Shown: in pieces, positions 8,554-17,665 of the stretch
How the letters are laid out: every line of letters begins with the position of its first letter
Numbering within the stretch: position 1 is the first letter of the stretch
NCBI GenBank assembly: GCA_029938085.1
Contig: JAPYOS010000001.1
Location: 248,143-312,142, forward strand
From: Oceanospirillaceae bacterium
GTDB lineage: Bacteria; Pseudomonadota; Gammaproteobacteria; Pseudomonadales; Balneatricaceae
Length of the DNA: 64,000 bases
Direction of reading: 5' to 3'
The notes under the pieces: generated by a model
What the model was told of the DNA's origin: nothing
The model's database searches: none
Seen by the model: the letters and a program-made list of their open reading frames with translations, nothing else
Program-made: the position numbers and the translations under genes

Positions 8554-10071
8554 CTATATTTGTTGAGACTCCTGACTCAACACATCTAATCGACGATAAC
8601 TTAATGCTTCTAATAGGTGGTTTTTTTGAATCTTGGCCGAGGCCTCTAGATCGGCAATGGTGCGGGCGACCTTAAGCACTTTATGAATACCTCGCGGTGA
8701 AATATTTAAGTTGGCAATTGCTTGGGCCAACAGCGCAGCCTCAGGGTTACGCAGTGCGGCATGGCGCTCTAGCTCCACCCCAGTGAGGTGCCCATTAAGT
8801 TGCCCCGCCCGTTTTAGTTGGATGGCTTGTGCGTGTAATACTTGCTGTTTGGCCTGCGCCGTTGATATACCGGCTTGAGGTGCCAGCAGGGCCTGAGCTC
8901 TGGGCCGCTGTACAGCCACCTGCAAATCGATACGGTCCAATAACGGCCCCGACAGCCGTTGTAAGTAGTTGGCGACTTTGGTGGGGGTACAACGACAACT
9001 CACTAGGTCATCGCCGTAGTATCCACAGGGGCAAGGGTTAGTGGCGGCGATAAGACGGAAATCGGCTGGCAGTCGGCTTTGATATGCGGCCCTAGACACA
9101 TGCACTTCGCCGCTTTCTAATGGCTGCCTGAGGCCGTCTAAAACATGGCGTGGAAACTCGGCCAGTTCATCTAAGAACAACACGCCATGATGGGCTTGGC
9201 TTATTTCCCCAGCTCGTGGCACTCTGCCTCCACCAACCAAAGATACAGCTGACGCGCTGTGGTGTGGTGCTCGCCATGGCGGTTGACGCCAAGTTGCCGC
9301 ATCAAAGATGCCTAAACTGGAATTAATGGCGCCCAACTCCAAAGCCTGCGCTTCGCTAAGGGGCGCAAGTAACCCTCGTAATCGTTGCGCGAGCATGGTT
9401 TTGCCGGTGCCCGGTGGACCACACATCAGCATATTATGATTGCCTGCGGCGGCGATGATAAGGGCTCTTTTTGCTTGTTCTTGGCCACGCACATCAAGCA
9501 GCTCAAATGCCTGCGCCGGTATAGGCTCAGATGCCGCAACGGTGGGCTGCTGTTGCTGTTCTGGGTAGAGAAGCCACTGGCTCAGTTGATTTAAATTGGC
9601 GGGGCTGATGACCTTACTTTGTTGTGGCATCAGCGCTTCTGCAGCATTAAGTGGTGCCACTACCATCACTCGTTTATCGGTTTGGCAGGCCATGGCGGCA
9701 CTTAGAATGGCAGGGCATGGGCGTAAGTCAGCACTCAAGGCCAATTCTGCCACAAACTCGTATGTCTTCACTTCTTCAATGGGCAATTGGCCACTGGCGG
9801 CTAACAGACCAACGGCAATGGCCAGATCAAAGCGACCGCCTTCTTTGGGCAAGTCTGCTGGTGCTAGGTTAATGGTAATGCGTTTGGTGGGAAATTCGAA
9901 CCCGGCATTGAGTATGGCACTGCGTACACGGTCTTTGCTTTCGCGCACCGCTGTTTCTGGTAAACCGACAATGGTTAAGGCCGGCAAACCGCCACTAAGA
10001 TGAGTTTCTACACTCACCAAAGGCGCTTCAATACCGACATAAGCTCGGCTATAGGTGACTGCATAAGACAT
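8554..10071 (-). CDS. yifB: YifB-family magnesium chelatase-like AAA+ ATPase
   Basis: A 505-residue protein of the ComM/YifB family. In naturally transformable bacteria ComM is a helicase that promotes branch migration during uptake of foreign DNA; whether this cell is competent is unknown. An N-terminal domain (about 1-180) with LPKEGGRFDLAIA, a feature of the family, precedes the AAA+ core with Walker A CGPPGTGKTML near 217 and Walker B GVLFLDELAEF near 300. The zinc-like C-x-C-x6-C-x-C cluster is seen in NPCPCGYYGDDLVSCRC. A Mg-chelatase C-terminal domain ends the protein. The ubiK gene that commonly lies upstream, between yifB and glnK, is absent. Confidence 0.9.
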   Translation of the reverse strand: MSYAVTYSRAYVGIEAPLVSVETHLSGGLPALTIVGLPETAVRESKDRVRSAILNAGFEFPTKRITINLAPADLPKEGGRFDLAIAVGLLAASGQLPIEEVKTYEFVAELALSADLRPCPAILSAAMACQTDKRVMVVAPLNAAEALMPQQSKVISPANLNQLSQWLLYPEQQQQPTVAASEPIPAQAFELLDVRGQEQAKRALIIAAAGNHNMLMCGPPGTGKTMLAQRLRGLLAPLSEAQALELGAINSSLGIFDAATWRQPPWRAPHHSASAVSLVGGGRVPRAGEISQAHHGVLFLDELAEFPRHVLDGLRQPLESGEVHVSRAAYQSRLPADFRLIAATNPCPCGYYGDDLVSCRCTPTKVANYLQRLSGPLLDRIDLQVAVQRPRAQALLAPQAGISTAQAKQQVLHAQAIQLKRAGQLNGHLTGVELERHAALRNPEAALLAQAIANLNISPRGIHKVLKVARTIADLEASAKIQKNHLLEALSYRRLDVLSQESQQI

Positions 10072-10252
10072 TGCCTTTCCTTGGCGAGGGATTCGTATGG
10101 ATTAAGTCTAGCAGTTGATTTACAACACGCATTAGCGCACTCAATCGGTGCGAATTTTGTGCTGGCGCGCTCTTTTGGGGCTGCTTACTCGATTGACAGC
10201 CGCTAAATACTGGTTATTGGGTGTATTTCACCGCATTTACCCCCCTTCAAGT

Positions 10253-10268
10253 TGGCACAATCCATGCA
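10253..10268 (+). promoter_or_regulatory. Sigma-54 promoter of the P-II gene
   Basis: TGGCAC, five bases, then ATGCA: the GG (-24) and GC (-12) pairs are separated by the required ten bases. Only one position (A for the first T of TTGC) departs from the consensus. Transcription would start near 10279, about 50 bases before glnK. Nitrogen-limitation control through NtrC is the usual arrangement, but I could not find a convincing NtrC palindrome. Confidence 0.7.
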
Positions 10269-10303
10269 AACCCCTATGCTATACAATAGTTAGATTTTAT
10301 TAA

Positions 10304-10666
<363 letters not shown>

Positions 10667-10869
10667 ATCTCTAAAACCTCATAAAACACGCTCGTTTTGG
10701 CCTAATTTAGTGCTAAAAAGTATGTAGGGTTTAATGACGACTATTTATCTTGTATATTATGGCAACCTATTTTTATAGCAGAATTAAAAAAGTCTTCTAT
10801 AATTTTTGTTGGAAAGTACATACATAAAAACGTGGTATCAGCCACAATACTAAGAGTTGTCGACAAAAA

Positions 10870-11376
10870 ATGAGATACGCCGGTTTTAGAGGGGAGTTCA
10901 TACTGGGATTGGTCGCGTGCGCGGCCATCCTTTGTATTGCCTTATATATGGAATTTGCCATGGGCCTAGAACCCTGCATGTTATGTATGAGCCAACGCTT
11001 TGTTTACTTAGGCCTAGCCTTTGTATTTATGCTGGGCGCCTTACACAACCCCTATTTCGGCGGCCACAAACGCTATGGCTCATTGCTTTTGTTATTGAGC
11101 TTAGCCGGCCTCGGCCTAGCTAGTCGGCAACTGTATTTACAGAGCTTACCCGCCGACCTCGTCCCTGCTTGCGGCCCTAGTTTTAGCTATATGGTGGACG
11201 CATTTCCGTTTACAGAAGTGTTAATGACCATGATTAAGGGTTCCGGCTCTTGTGCCGAAGTACAGTGGTCATTTTTAGGTTTGTCGATTGCCGGCTGGAG
11301 CTTTGTACTGTTCAGCGGCTTAACCGTCTATAACTTGCGGTTAACCTTGGTGCGCACCAAAATCTTATTAGTTTAA
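10870..11376 (+). CDS. dsbB: Disulfide bond formation protein DsbB
   Basis: Inner-membrane quinone reductase that reoxidises DsbA, feeding electrons from periplasmic disulphide formation into the respiratory chain. The 168 residues contain four membrane helices. The first catalytic pair is Cys36-x-x-Cys39 (EPCMLCMSQR) in periplasmic loop 1; the second is Cys101 and Cys128 in loop 2 (PACGPSF, GSGSCAEV). The quinone-contacting arginine after the CxxC (SQR) is present. The ribosome site is weak: only AAAAAA precedes the ATG. The stop overlaps the stop of pgpA on the opposite strand in TTAA. Confidence 0.92.
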   Translation: MRYAGFRGEFILGLVACAAILCIALYMEFAMGLEPCMLCMSQRFVYLGLAFVFMLGALHNPYFGGHKRYGSLLLLLSLAGLGLASRQLYLQSLPADLVPACGPSFSYMVDAFPFTEVLMTMIKGSGSCAEVQWSFLGLSIAGWSFVLFSGLTVYNLRLTLVRTKILLV

Positions 11377-11849
11377 AAGTACCACGCCAAGCATTGCAGC
11401 ACTGCGGCAGCCATAACACCGGCGATTACATCGTCGAGCATAATACCAAAACCGCCTGCCACTTTTTTGTCGATCCAATTGATAGGCCAGGGCTTGGCAA
11501 TATCAAAAATACGAAACAATACAAAACCCACCAACATCCACACCCAGCCAGCGGGTGCGGCAATCATGGTAATCCAAAAACCTACAAACTCATCCCACAC
11601 AATGCCGCCATGGTCATGCACACCTAGGTCTTCCGCGGTTTTACCACACAGATAAACACCCACCACCGCACTCACCAGGAGCATCAGTAAATACAGGTCT
11701 AAACTGAGGTAAGACAAAGGCACGTATAATGCCACCGCTGCCAATGTCCCAAAGGTACCGGGGGCTTTAGGTGCAGCACCGCTGCCCAAACCAAACGCCA
11801 AAACATGGACAGGGTTACGCCAGTTAGGTTTTACTTTTATATTACTCAC
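11373..11849 (-). CDS. pgpA: Phosphatidylglycerophosphatase A
   Basis: Removes the phosphate from phosphatidylglycerophosphate to give phosphatidylglycerol at the inner membrane. The 158 residues hold about four membrane segments and the PgpA signatures GLGSGAAPKAPGTFGTL near the N-terminus, DHGGIVWDEFVGFW in the middle and IMLDDVIAGV near the end, which provide the metal-binding acidic residues. It is the last gene of the nrdR-rib-nusB-thiL operon, as in many gammaproteobacteria, and starts 14 bases after thiL. Confidence 0.93.
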   Translation of the reverse strand: MSNIKVKPNWRNPVHVLAFGLGSGAAPKAPGTFGTLAAVALYVPLSYLSLDLYLLMLLVSAVVGVYLCGKTAEDLGVHDHGGIVWDEFVGFWITMIAAPAGWVWMLVGFVLFRIFDIAKPWPINWIDKKVAGGFGIMLDDVIAGVMAAAVLQCLAWYF

Positions 11850-11863
11850 GGTTGGAGATCTCC

Positions 11864-12820
11864 TTAAAAGTGTTGATAACCACTTTGAGGTTTATATTCA
11901 GCGCCATCGCTGTGCCAAATTCTACATCCAAGCTCGCTGCCAATGGTGCCAATCTTAGTGATCGGTACGGCGCTGTCTTGGGCGTAGGCTAAGGCACTGG
12001 CCACATGGGTTTGCGGCAAGGTAAAACACAACTCAAAGTCTTCGCCACCGCTAAGGGCATAGTCTTGTGCTTGGGCTTTGGATACTTGTGATAACAAGGC
12101 TGGCGACAAAGGCAATTGGTTGAGCTGTAGGTCTGCGCCACAGTCGCTGGCTTTGAGTATGTGGCCTAGGTCTTGTGCTAACCCGTCGGATATATCAACG
12201 CAGGCGGTGGCTTTTTGACGTAGCCACTGGCCTAAGGACAACCGGGGTGTAGGTTGCCAGTAACGCTCCGCCAGGTAGCCTTGGGCTTGGCGGTTGGTTT
12301 GTATGAGCCGCAAACCGGCTGCCGAGTCACCTAAACTGCCAGACACCAAAATAGCGTCTCCGATTTTGGCACCGTTACGGGTTAAGGCTGCGCCTGTAGG
12401 GGTCCAACCCATGACATGAATACTAATGCTCAAGGGGCCCTTAGTAGTATCACCACCGGCCAAGCTAATGCCACAGGCTTGTGCTTGGCAGGCTAGGCCT
12501 TGGCTAAAGTCAGCCAGCCAATCTGGATCAGCATCCGGCAAGGTTAAACACAGGTTAAACCAGGCGGGCGTAGCCCCCATAGCAGCCAAGTCACTGACGC
12601 TGGCCGCTAAACACCGTTGGGCAATTTGATGAGCTGGCATGTCGGAAAAAAAGTGGGCGCCGGCGAGCAAGGTGTCGCTAGAGACGGCTAATTGGCAGCC
12701 CTGAGGAATGTCTAGCATGGCGCAATCATCACCAATGCCGATCGACATGACCTGCCCAGCTCGAAGTTCTGGGCGGTCAAAATAGCGCTTGATGAGATCA
12801 AATTCGCCCATGGGAATCAC
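11864..12820 (-). CDS. thiL: Thiamine-monophosphate kinase
   Basis: Phosphorylates thiamine monophosphate to the active cofactor thiamine diphosphate. The 318 residues show the AIR-synthase/ThiL fold: N-terminal GEFDLIKRYF, the metal-binding IGIGDDCAMLDIP, SVSDLAAMGATPAW, the nucleotide-site GGDTTKGPLSISIHVMG, and DISDGLAQDLGHI in the C-terminal half. SGGEDFELCFTLP is a further signature. It lies 8 bases after nusB in the conserved operon. No thiamine riboswitch is seen. Confidence 0.94.
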   Translation of the reverse strand: MIPMGEFDLIKRYFDRPELRAGQVMSIGIGDDCAMLDIPQGCQLAVSSDTLLAGAHFFSDMPAHQIAQRCLAASVSDLAAMGATPAWFNLCLTLPDADPDWLADFSQGLACQAQACGISLAGGDTTKGPLSISIHVMGWTPTGAALTRNGAKIGDAILVSGSLGDSAAGLRLIQTNRQAQGYLAERYWQPTPRLSLGQWLRQKATACVDISDGLAQDLGHILKASDCGADLQLNQLPLSPALLSQVSKAQAQDYALSGGEDFELCFTLPQTHVASALAYAQDSAVPITKIGTIGSELGCRIWHSDGAEYKPQSGYQHF

Positions 12821-12828
12821 AGGCTAGG

Positions 12829-13290
12829 TTAACGCGGTGTTGCGCTTTTTTTAGCAGCAATTTCTACCGCTCTGTGCTCAATTGCGAGCTTGTCTAAAAT
12901 GCCATTGACGTACTTGTGGCCATCGGTAGCGCCAAATACTTTACCTAGTTCGATACATTCGTTAATCACCACACGAAAGGGCACGGCGACCGAATCGGTC
13001 AATTCAAACGCACCCAAACGTAAAACGGCAAGCTCAATCGGGTCTAACTCGGTAAGCTTACGGTCTAGGTGTTTCTCAATCATGCCGTCAAGGCTTTCTG
13101 TTTGCGCAGCCACACCACGCAACAATTGGCCAAACATGCGTTTGTCTGCATTTTTAAAGTCTTGATCAGCCAAGAACTGGGCCTGCACTTCAACGGCGCT
13201 AGCGCCGCTCATGTGTAGTTGATACAAAGCCTGTAGCGCCAATTCTCTGGCACCACGACGACGGTCTGGACGACCTTTATTTGCGCTCAT
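12829..13290 (-). CDS. nusB: Transcription antitermination protein NusB
   Basis: All-helical RNA-binding protein that, with ribosomal protein S10 (NusE), loads the antitermination complex on rRNA operons. At 153 residues it is slightly longer than E. coli NusB (139). Signatures are RRGARELALQALYQLHMSG near the N-terminus, RAVLRLGAFEL-type ELAVLRLGAFEL in the middle and VINECIELGKVFGATDGHKYVNGILDK near the end. It abuts ribH with no gap, the order found throughout gammaproteobacteria. Confidence 0.95.
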   Translation of the reverse strand: MSANKGRPDRRRGARELALQALYQLHMSGASAVEVQAQFLADQDFKNADKRMFGQLLRGVAAQTESLDGMIEKHLDRKLTELDPIELAVLRLGAFELTDSVAVPFRVVINECIELGKVFGATDGHKYVNGILDKLAIEHRAVEIAAKKSATPR

Positions 13291-13764
13291 TTATGCCTCT
13301 AGCTGACGAAGTAAGCTAACCATTTCTAAGGCAGACATAGCGGCTTCTTCGCCTTTGTTGCCCGCTTTAGTGCCACTGCGCTCAATCGCTTGCTCAATGG
13401 AATTTACCGTTAATACACCGTTGGCCACCGGAATATTATATTCCAAGCCAACTTTGCTGATGCCCGAAGAGGCTTCGCCAGACACGTATTCAAAGTGCGG
13501 CGTACCACCACGGATCACGGCACCCAAGGTAATGATGGCGTCATCTTTACCTTGTTGCGCAATTTTTTGGACCGCCAAGGGAATTTCAAATGCACCCGGC
13601 ACGCGTACCACACGGATCTTATCCGCATCAACACCGTGGCGCTTAAGCGTATCTAAAGCACCATCCACTAGGCTTTCAACTACAAAAGCGTTAAACCGGC
13701 CCACGACTAGTGTGTAGTGACCGTTGGCGTCGTTAAAACGACCTTCAATATGAGTAACAGACAT
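13291..13764 (-). CDS. ribH: 6,7-dimethyl-8-ribityllumazine synthase
   Basis: Condenses 5-amino-6-ribitylaminouracil with 3,4-dihydroxybutanone phosphate, the step before riboflavin synthase; it forms icosahedral or decameric shells. I start at the ATG at 13764 ([10 protein letters not shown]) because AAGGAAAA lies just before it; a TTG ten codons earlier has no such site. This gives 157 residues, the usual length. Signatures are [41 protein letters not shown] and the basic [16 protein letters not shown]-type tail. The product's next enzyme, riboflavin synthase, is not encoded in this cluster. Confidence 0.95.
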   Translation of the reverse strand: MSVTHIEGRFNDANGHYTLVVGRFNAFVVESLVDGALDTLKRHGVDADKIRVVRVPGAFEIPLAVQKIAQQGKDDAIITLGAVIRGGTPHFEYVSGEASSGISKVGLEYNIPVANGVLTVNSIEQAIERSGTKAGNKGEEAAMSALEMVSLLRQLEA

Positions 13765-13799
13765 AGGTTTTCCTTGTTTTATTGCTGCTGACAACCAAA

Positions 13800-14909
13800 T
13801 TATTGGTTGCAGTCAATATATTCTTCAATTTCTAAATCAAAACCAGAGATGGCATTAAACTTCATCTCCTGGCTTAATAAACGCATTTTTCCCACACCTA
13901 GTTCACGTAAGATTTGTGAACCGGTACCTACATTTAAATAGGCACCCGAACCGTCGGTGTTAAACTGACGTGGTGCGTCGGTTTCAAAAAAGGCATCAAT
14001 ACTGCCTTGTAAGTTACTGTCGTTGCCTTGGCCCAACAACACCAATACCCCACAACCTTCTTGCGCAATACGCTCTAACGACGAATCGATAGTCCACTTA
14101 GGTGTGGCAGGCACTGCGCCCACTAAATCACGCAATACGTCTGCCATGTGCACGCGCACTACCGTAGAGTCTTGGGGCTTAATATCACCCATGGTCAGGG
14201 CCAAATGAGTGCCGCCGTAAATGCTGTCTTGGTAAGTATGTAGGCTAAATTCACCATGACGCGTGGGTAGTGCATGATGACTGACTTTGGTGATGGTCTT
14301 TTCGTTAAGGTTACGAAAATGAATCAAGTCGGCAATGGTGCCAATTTTTAAATCATGTTCGGCGGCAAACTTCATCAAGTCATCACGTCGCGCCATGGTG
14401 CCGTCGTCGTTCATGATTTCCACAATGGTCGCGGCCGGCGTATAGCCAGCAAGGCGAGCTAAGTCACAACCGGCTTCGGTATGGCCAGCGCGGGTTAACA
14501 CACCGCCTTCTTTGGCCATAAGAGGGAACACATGACCCGGCTGAACAATGTCTGAGGGCTTTACGTCTCCTGCAACTGCGGTACGAATGGTATAGGCACG
14601 ATCGGCCGCAGAAATACCAGTAGTTACGCCTTCGGCGGCTTCAATGGAAACGGTAAAATTAGTTTCATAAGCCGTGCCGTTGCTTTGCACCATCAAGGGC
14701 AAATCTAACTTTTCGCAATGTTCACGAGACAAGGTTAAACAAATAAGGCCACGAGCGTGCTTGGCCATAAAGTTGATGTCTTCAGGTCGTACTTGTTCGG
14801 CGACCATCACTAAATCACCTTCATTTTCGCGATCTTCATCATCCATCAGGATGATCATCTTGCCTTGGCGCAAGTCGTCTATCAGCTCGACTGAGGTGTT
14901 CATGTTCAT
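13800..14909 (-). CDS. ribB: 3,4-dihydroxy-2-butanone-4-phosphate synthase with degenerate GTP cyclohydrolase II domain (RibBX type)
   Basis: The N-terminal half (about 1-205) is a complete RibB, making the four-carbon precursor of riboflavin from ribulose 5-phosphate; the acidic loop [16 protein letters not shown] and [13 protein letters not shown] are intact. The C-terminal half (about 210-369) has the fold of GTP cyclohydrolase II (RibA), but its zinc motif C-x10-C-x-C is missing: the segment after VRVH reads [11 protein letters not shown], with no cysteines. It is therefore probably inactive as a cyclohydrolase. Such RibB-plus-dead-RibA fusions are known in proteobacteria (RibBX); a separate ribA is expected elsewhere. 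Confidence 0.9.
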   Translation of the reverse strand: MNMNTSVELIDDLRQGKMIILMDDEDRENEGDLVMVAEQVRPEDINFMAKHARGLICLTLSREHCEKLDLPLMVQSNGTAYETNFTVSIEAAEGVTTGISAADRAYTIRTAVAGDVKPSDIVQPGHVFPLMAKEGGVLTRAGHTEAGCDLARLAGYTPAATIVEIMNDDGTMARRDDLMKFAAEHDLKIGTIADLIHFRNLNEKTITKVSHHALPTRHGEFSLHTYQDSIYGGTHLALTMGDIKPQDSTVVRVHMADVLRDLVGAVPATPKWTIDSSLERIAQEGCGVLVLLGQGNDSNLQGSIDAFFETDAPRQFNTDGSGAYLNVGTGSQILRELGVGKMRLLSQEMKFNAISGFDLEIEEYIDCNQ

Positions 14910-15000
14910 GTGCTAATCCATCAATAGTTTGGCAGCCCACACAACACAATGTAACGTGGACAATTTAGCGGGCCATTGTGCCAGATTTCACGGGCAGTGG

Positions 15001-16140
15001 CTAGTTATCAGGGCCCTTGGGGCTTGCTTCAATGCGCCAATCTACACCCACTGGTGTCATGCCATCTATTTTTAGGCCGTAGGCTTGTGACATCTGTTCA
15101 AGGGGCAACTCAAATAGCGGCCTAGCCTTACAACCGAGCAGCTTAGGTGCCATAAAAATAATCAACTGATCTACCAGCGACTGGGTTAAAAATGCACCAC
15201 TTAAACGGGCACCCGCTTCCACTAACACTTGATGACATTGGCGACGGGCCAGCTCTTCTAATAAGGCGGCTAAATCTACACTACCTTGCTGATTTTCGGG
15301 CGCACTCCACACCTCTGCGCCAGCGCTCACTAAGGGCGCAAAAAGAGACTCATCCTGCACACAAGTGGCGATTAATACTGGCCCTGGTTGCTGCAAAAGT
15401 TTGGCGCCTACCGGCGTGCGTAATTGGCTGTCCACCACCACTCTGAGCGGTTGTTTAAGGCATTCAATGGCCGCTGCCGACACACCCGCTGCAGCCAACT
15501 CGTCGGCCCGGCAATTCATGCTCGGGTCGTCGGTTAATACCGAACCAATGCCGGTAATTACGGCACAACTTTGGGCCCGCAACAAATGCACTTGTGCGCG
15601 AGCCTCGGGGCCGGTAATCCACTGGCTTTCGCCCGACTGCATGGCCGTGCGCCCGTCTAGGCTCATGGCCATCTTGTTAATAACTAAAGGTTTTTTAGTG
15701 CGCATATGGGTTAAAAACGCGCGATTACTGGCTTCGCACTCGGTCTGCATTACTGGCCCAAACACCTCGATCCCTGCGGCTTTAAGTTGTGCTAAGCCTT
15801 GGCCTGCGACTTGCGGGTTGGCGTCTTGGCAGCCGTACACTAAACGGCTGATACCCGCTTCGATCAAGCCTAAGCTGCAGGGCGGCGTGCGGCCATAATG
15901 GCTGCACGGTTCCAGTGTTACGTAGGCCGTAGCGCCCACACTCGTAGAGCCTGCCTCTCGCAGCGCCATTACTTCGGCGTGGGGGCCGCCTGCAGGCTGG
16001 GTGAAGCCTTGGCCCACGATGATGCTGTCACGCACTATGACACAACCCACTGCGGGGTTGGGCCGAGCACTCAGTTGCGCCTGCTGCGCCTGCTGCAGTG
16101 CGAGTGCCATATAGTGAGCGTGGGGCTTGGATGCGGGCAT
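15001..16140 (-). CDS. ribD: Bifunctional riboflavin deaminase/reductase RibD
   Basis: Carries out two successive steps of riboflavin synthesis: deamination of the pyrimidine and reduction of the ribosyl side chain. The N-terminal cytidine-deaminase-like domain (about 1-145) has the zinc ligands in GGPHAEVMAL and TLEPCSHYGRTPPC. The C-terminal dihydrofolate-reductase-like domain starts at KPLVINKMAMSLDG and contains SQWITGPEAR and VLVEAGARLSG. With 379 residues the protein is of normal length. Its ATG shares one base with the nrdR stop (TAATG), so the two are translationally coupled. The 91-base gap to ribB downstream is where riboflavin synthase usually sits. Confidence 0.95.
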   Translation of the reverse strand: MPASKPHAHYMALALQQAQQAQLSARPNPAVGCVIVRDSIIVGQGFTQPAGGPHAEVMALREAGSTSVGATAYVTLEPCSHYGRTPPCSLGLIEAGISRLVYGCQDANPQVAGQGLAQLKAAGIEVFGPVMQTECEASNRAFLTHMRTKKPLVINKMAMSLDGRTAMQSGESQWITGPEARAQVHLLRAQSCAVITGIGSVLTDDPSMNCRADELAAAGVSAAAIECLKQPLRVVVDSQLRTPVGAKLLQQPGPVLIATCVQDESLFAPLVSAGAEVWSAPENQQGSVDLAALLEELARRQCHQVLVEAGARLSGAFLTQSLVDQLIIFMAPKLLGCKARPLFELPLEQMSQAYGLKIDGMTPVGVDWRIEASPKGPDN

Positions 16141-16604
16141 TATTTCGCTTGATGCTCTTGTTCAAGTCGTTCGATTTCAACCCTAAATTCGTTCAAATCC
16201 TTAAAACTTCTATAAACCGACGCGAAACGGACATAGGCCACTTCGTCTAACTGGCGTAACTGGGCCATCACTGCCTCGCCCACTAGCTGAGTCCCAACTT
16301 CGCGTTCTCCACTAGCCCTTAAGGCGTGTTTAATACGGTTAATACTCGCTTCAATGTTTTCAATACTCACGGGGCGTTTTTCTAACGAGCGCAATATACC
16401 TGCACGTAACTTGTCTTCATCAAATGGCTGGCGCGTGCCATCTTGTTTGACTACCCGCGGCATCAATAACTCAGCCACTTCAAAGGTAGTAAATCGCTCG
16501 TTACAGGTCAAACACTCGCGCCTGCGTCGAATTTGTTCGCCTTCGCCTACGAGCCTCGAATCAATCACTTTGGTTTCTGGATTACTACAAAAAGGGCAAT
16601 GCAT
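16140..16604 (-). CDS. nrdR: Transcriptional repressor NrdR
   Basis: Represses ribonucleotide reductase genes according to the ATP/dATP balance. The 154 residues comprise an N-terminal zinc ribbon, with MHCPFC and ECLTCNERF supplying four cysteines, and an ATP-cone domain from about residue 48 ([19 protein letters not shown]). It is the first gene of the rib-nusB-thiL-pgpA operon, a linkage seen in most gammaproteobacteria. No target NrdR-box pair was sought beyond the immediate upstream region, where none stood out. Confidence 0.95.
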   Translation of the reverse strand: MHCPFCSNPETKVIDSRLVGEGEQIRRRRECLTCNERFTTFEVAELLMPRVVKQDGTRQPFDEDKLRAGILRSLEKRPVSIENIEASINRIKHALRASGEREVGTQLVGEAVMAQLRQLDEVAYVRFASVYRSFKDLNEFRVEIERLEQEHQAK

Positions 16605-16758
16605 ATCAATCTCTAATATCGGTTTTCAGATAGTCCGCTATAGAGGGCATTATAGCCACATTAATCTTCTCCGTCACAGGCATTACTAGCCACTAGCATT
16701 CTCTCCATTAACTGCTATTCTTGGCTCCTGTTTATACAACGCATGATCAAGGACTGAC

Positions 16759-17664
16759 ATGAGTAATTTACCTGTTGCCGAATTAGCCGCCATGGGGGCT
16801 GCAGTCTGCTGGACCTGTTCTGCTATCTTAACTGCTCCGTTAGTACACCATTTTGGTGCCGTGGCACTCAACCGCTATCGTGTGGTGTTTGCGGGCCTAG
16901 TGTTGATCGCAATGACCAGTGTTATGGGGTTATGGCAAACTCTACCAGACCACTCTACGCTCACTCTCATCGGCTCCAGCTTAATCGGTATCGTCATCGG
17001 TGACACGGCCCTCATGCAAGCACTCAAGCGTATTGGACCACGACGCAACTCGGTGTTATTTGCCACCAGCGCACCCATGGCCGCGGGCCTTGGTTTTATA
17101 TGGTTAGGCGAAACCCTAAGCACCAACATACTACTAGGGTGTGGCTTAATCTTATTTGGCGTAGTCAACGCCGTATGGTGGGGCCGCAAAGCCGATGCGG
17201 GGCACAAACTTGAGCAAGTCACCGGTCACTTAGGCTTAGGTATTGCTTTGGGATTAGTTGCAGCCTTTGGCCAGGCGGCTGGCGCGGTCATGGCCAAACC
17301 GGTGCTACTAGCCGGTGCAGACCCCATTGCTGCCTCGGCCATTCGCGTGGGCTTTGCCGCCCTAGTGTTACTACTTGCTAGAGCCTTACCCTTTGCTTGG
17401 GCGAAGGCCAATGCCGCACCGACGAAAGCCTTTATTTGGCGCACTATGATCAGTTCTACATTAGGTTTGGTATTGGGCATGACCTTGGTGGTTTATGCCC
17501 TAGGGGTAGGCGAGGTGGGCGTTGTTATAACCTTGTCCTCCATTACCCCCGTGCTTATTCTGCCCGTGGTTTGGTTTATCACAGGTCAACGCCCCAGCCG
17601 AGGTGCATGGCTGGGTGCTGCCCTTGTGGTGACGGGCAGCGCAGTGATCTTCCTAAGCAACTAA
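16759..17664 (+). CDS. EamA/DMT-family membrane transporter
   Basis: A 301-residue membrane protein with about ten hydrophobic segments arranged as two EamA repeats (about 8-140 and 155-298), ending in the usual AWLGAALVVTGSAVIFLSN helix. The first repeat includes FNRYRVVFAGL-type LNRYRVVFAG and IGDTALMQALKRIGPRRNSVLF; the second begins LGIALGLVAAFGQAAGAV. This second group, with GD/MQAL, is common in marine bacteria and its substrate is unknown. It converges on gshA with one base between the stops and no visible terminator. Confidence 0.85.
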   Translation: MSNLPVAELAAMGAAVCWTCSAILTAPLVHHFGAVALNRYRVVFAGLVLIAMTSVMGLWQTLPDHSTLTLIGSSLIGIVIGDTALMQALKRIGPRRNSVLFATSAPMAAGLGFIWLGETLSTNILLGCGLILFGVVNAVWWGRKADAGHKLEQVTGHLGLGIALGLVAAFGQAAGAVMAKPVLLAGADPIAASAIRVGFAALVLLLARALPFAWAKANAAPTKAFIWRTMISSTLGLVLGMTLVVYALGVGEVGVVITLSSITPVLILPVVWFITGQRPSRGAWLGAALVVTGSAVIFLSN

Positions 17665-17665
17665 C

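Noticed and set aside
9596-10003. 135-codon open frame antisense to yifB
   Set aside because: Shadow of the yifB coding frame; no independent signal.
14910-15000. Possible FMN riboswitch before ribB
   Set aside because: The gap is only 91 bases and lacks the conserved RFN blocks.
15365-15898. 177-codon open frame antisense to ribD
   Set aside because: Runs opposite a complete, well-conserved ribD and shows no recognisable protein pattern.
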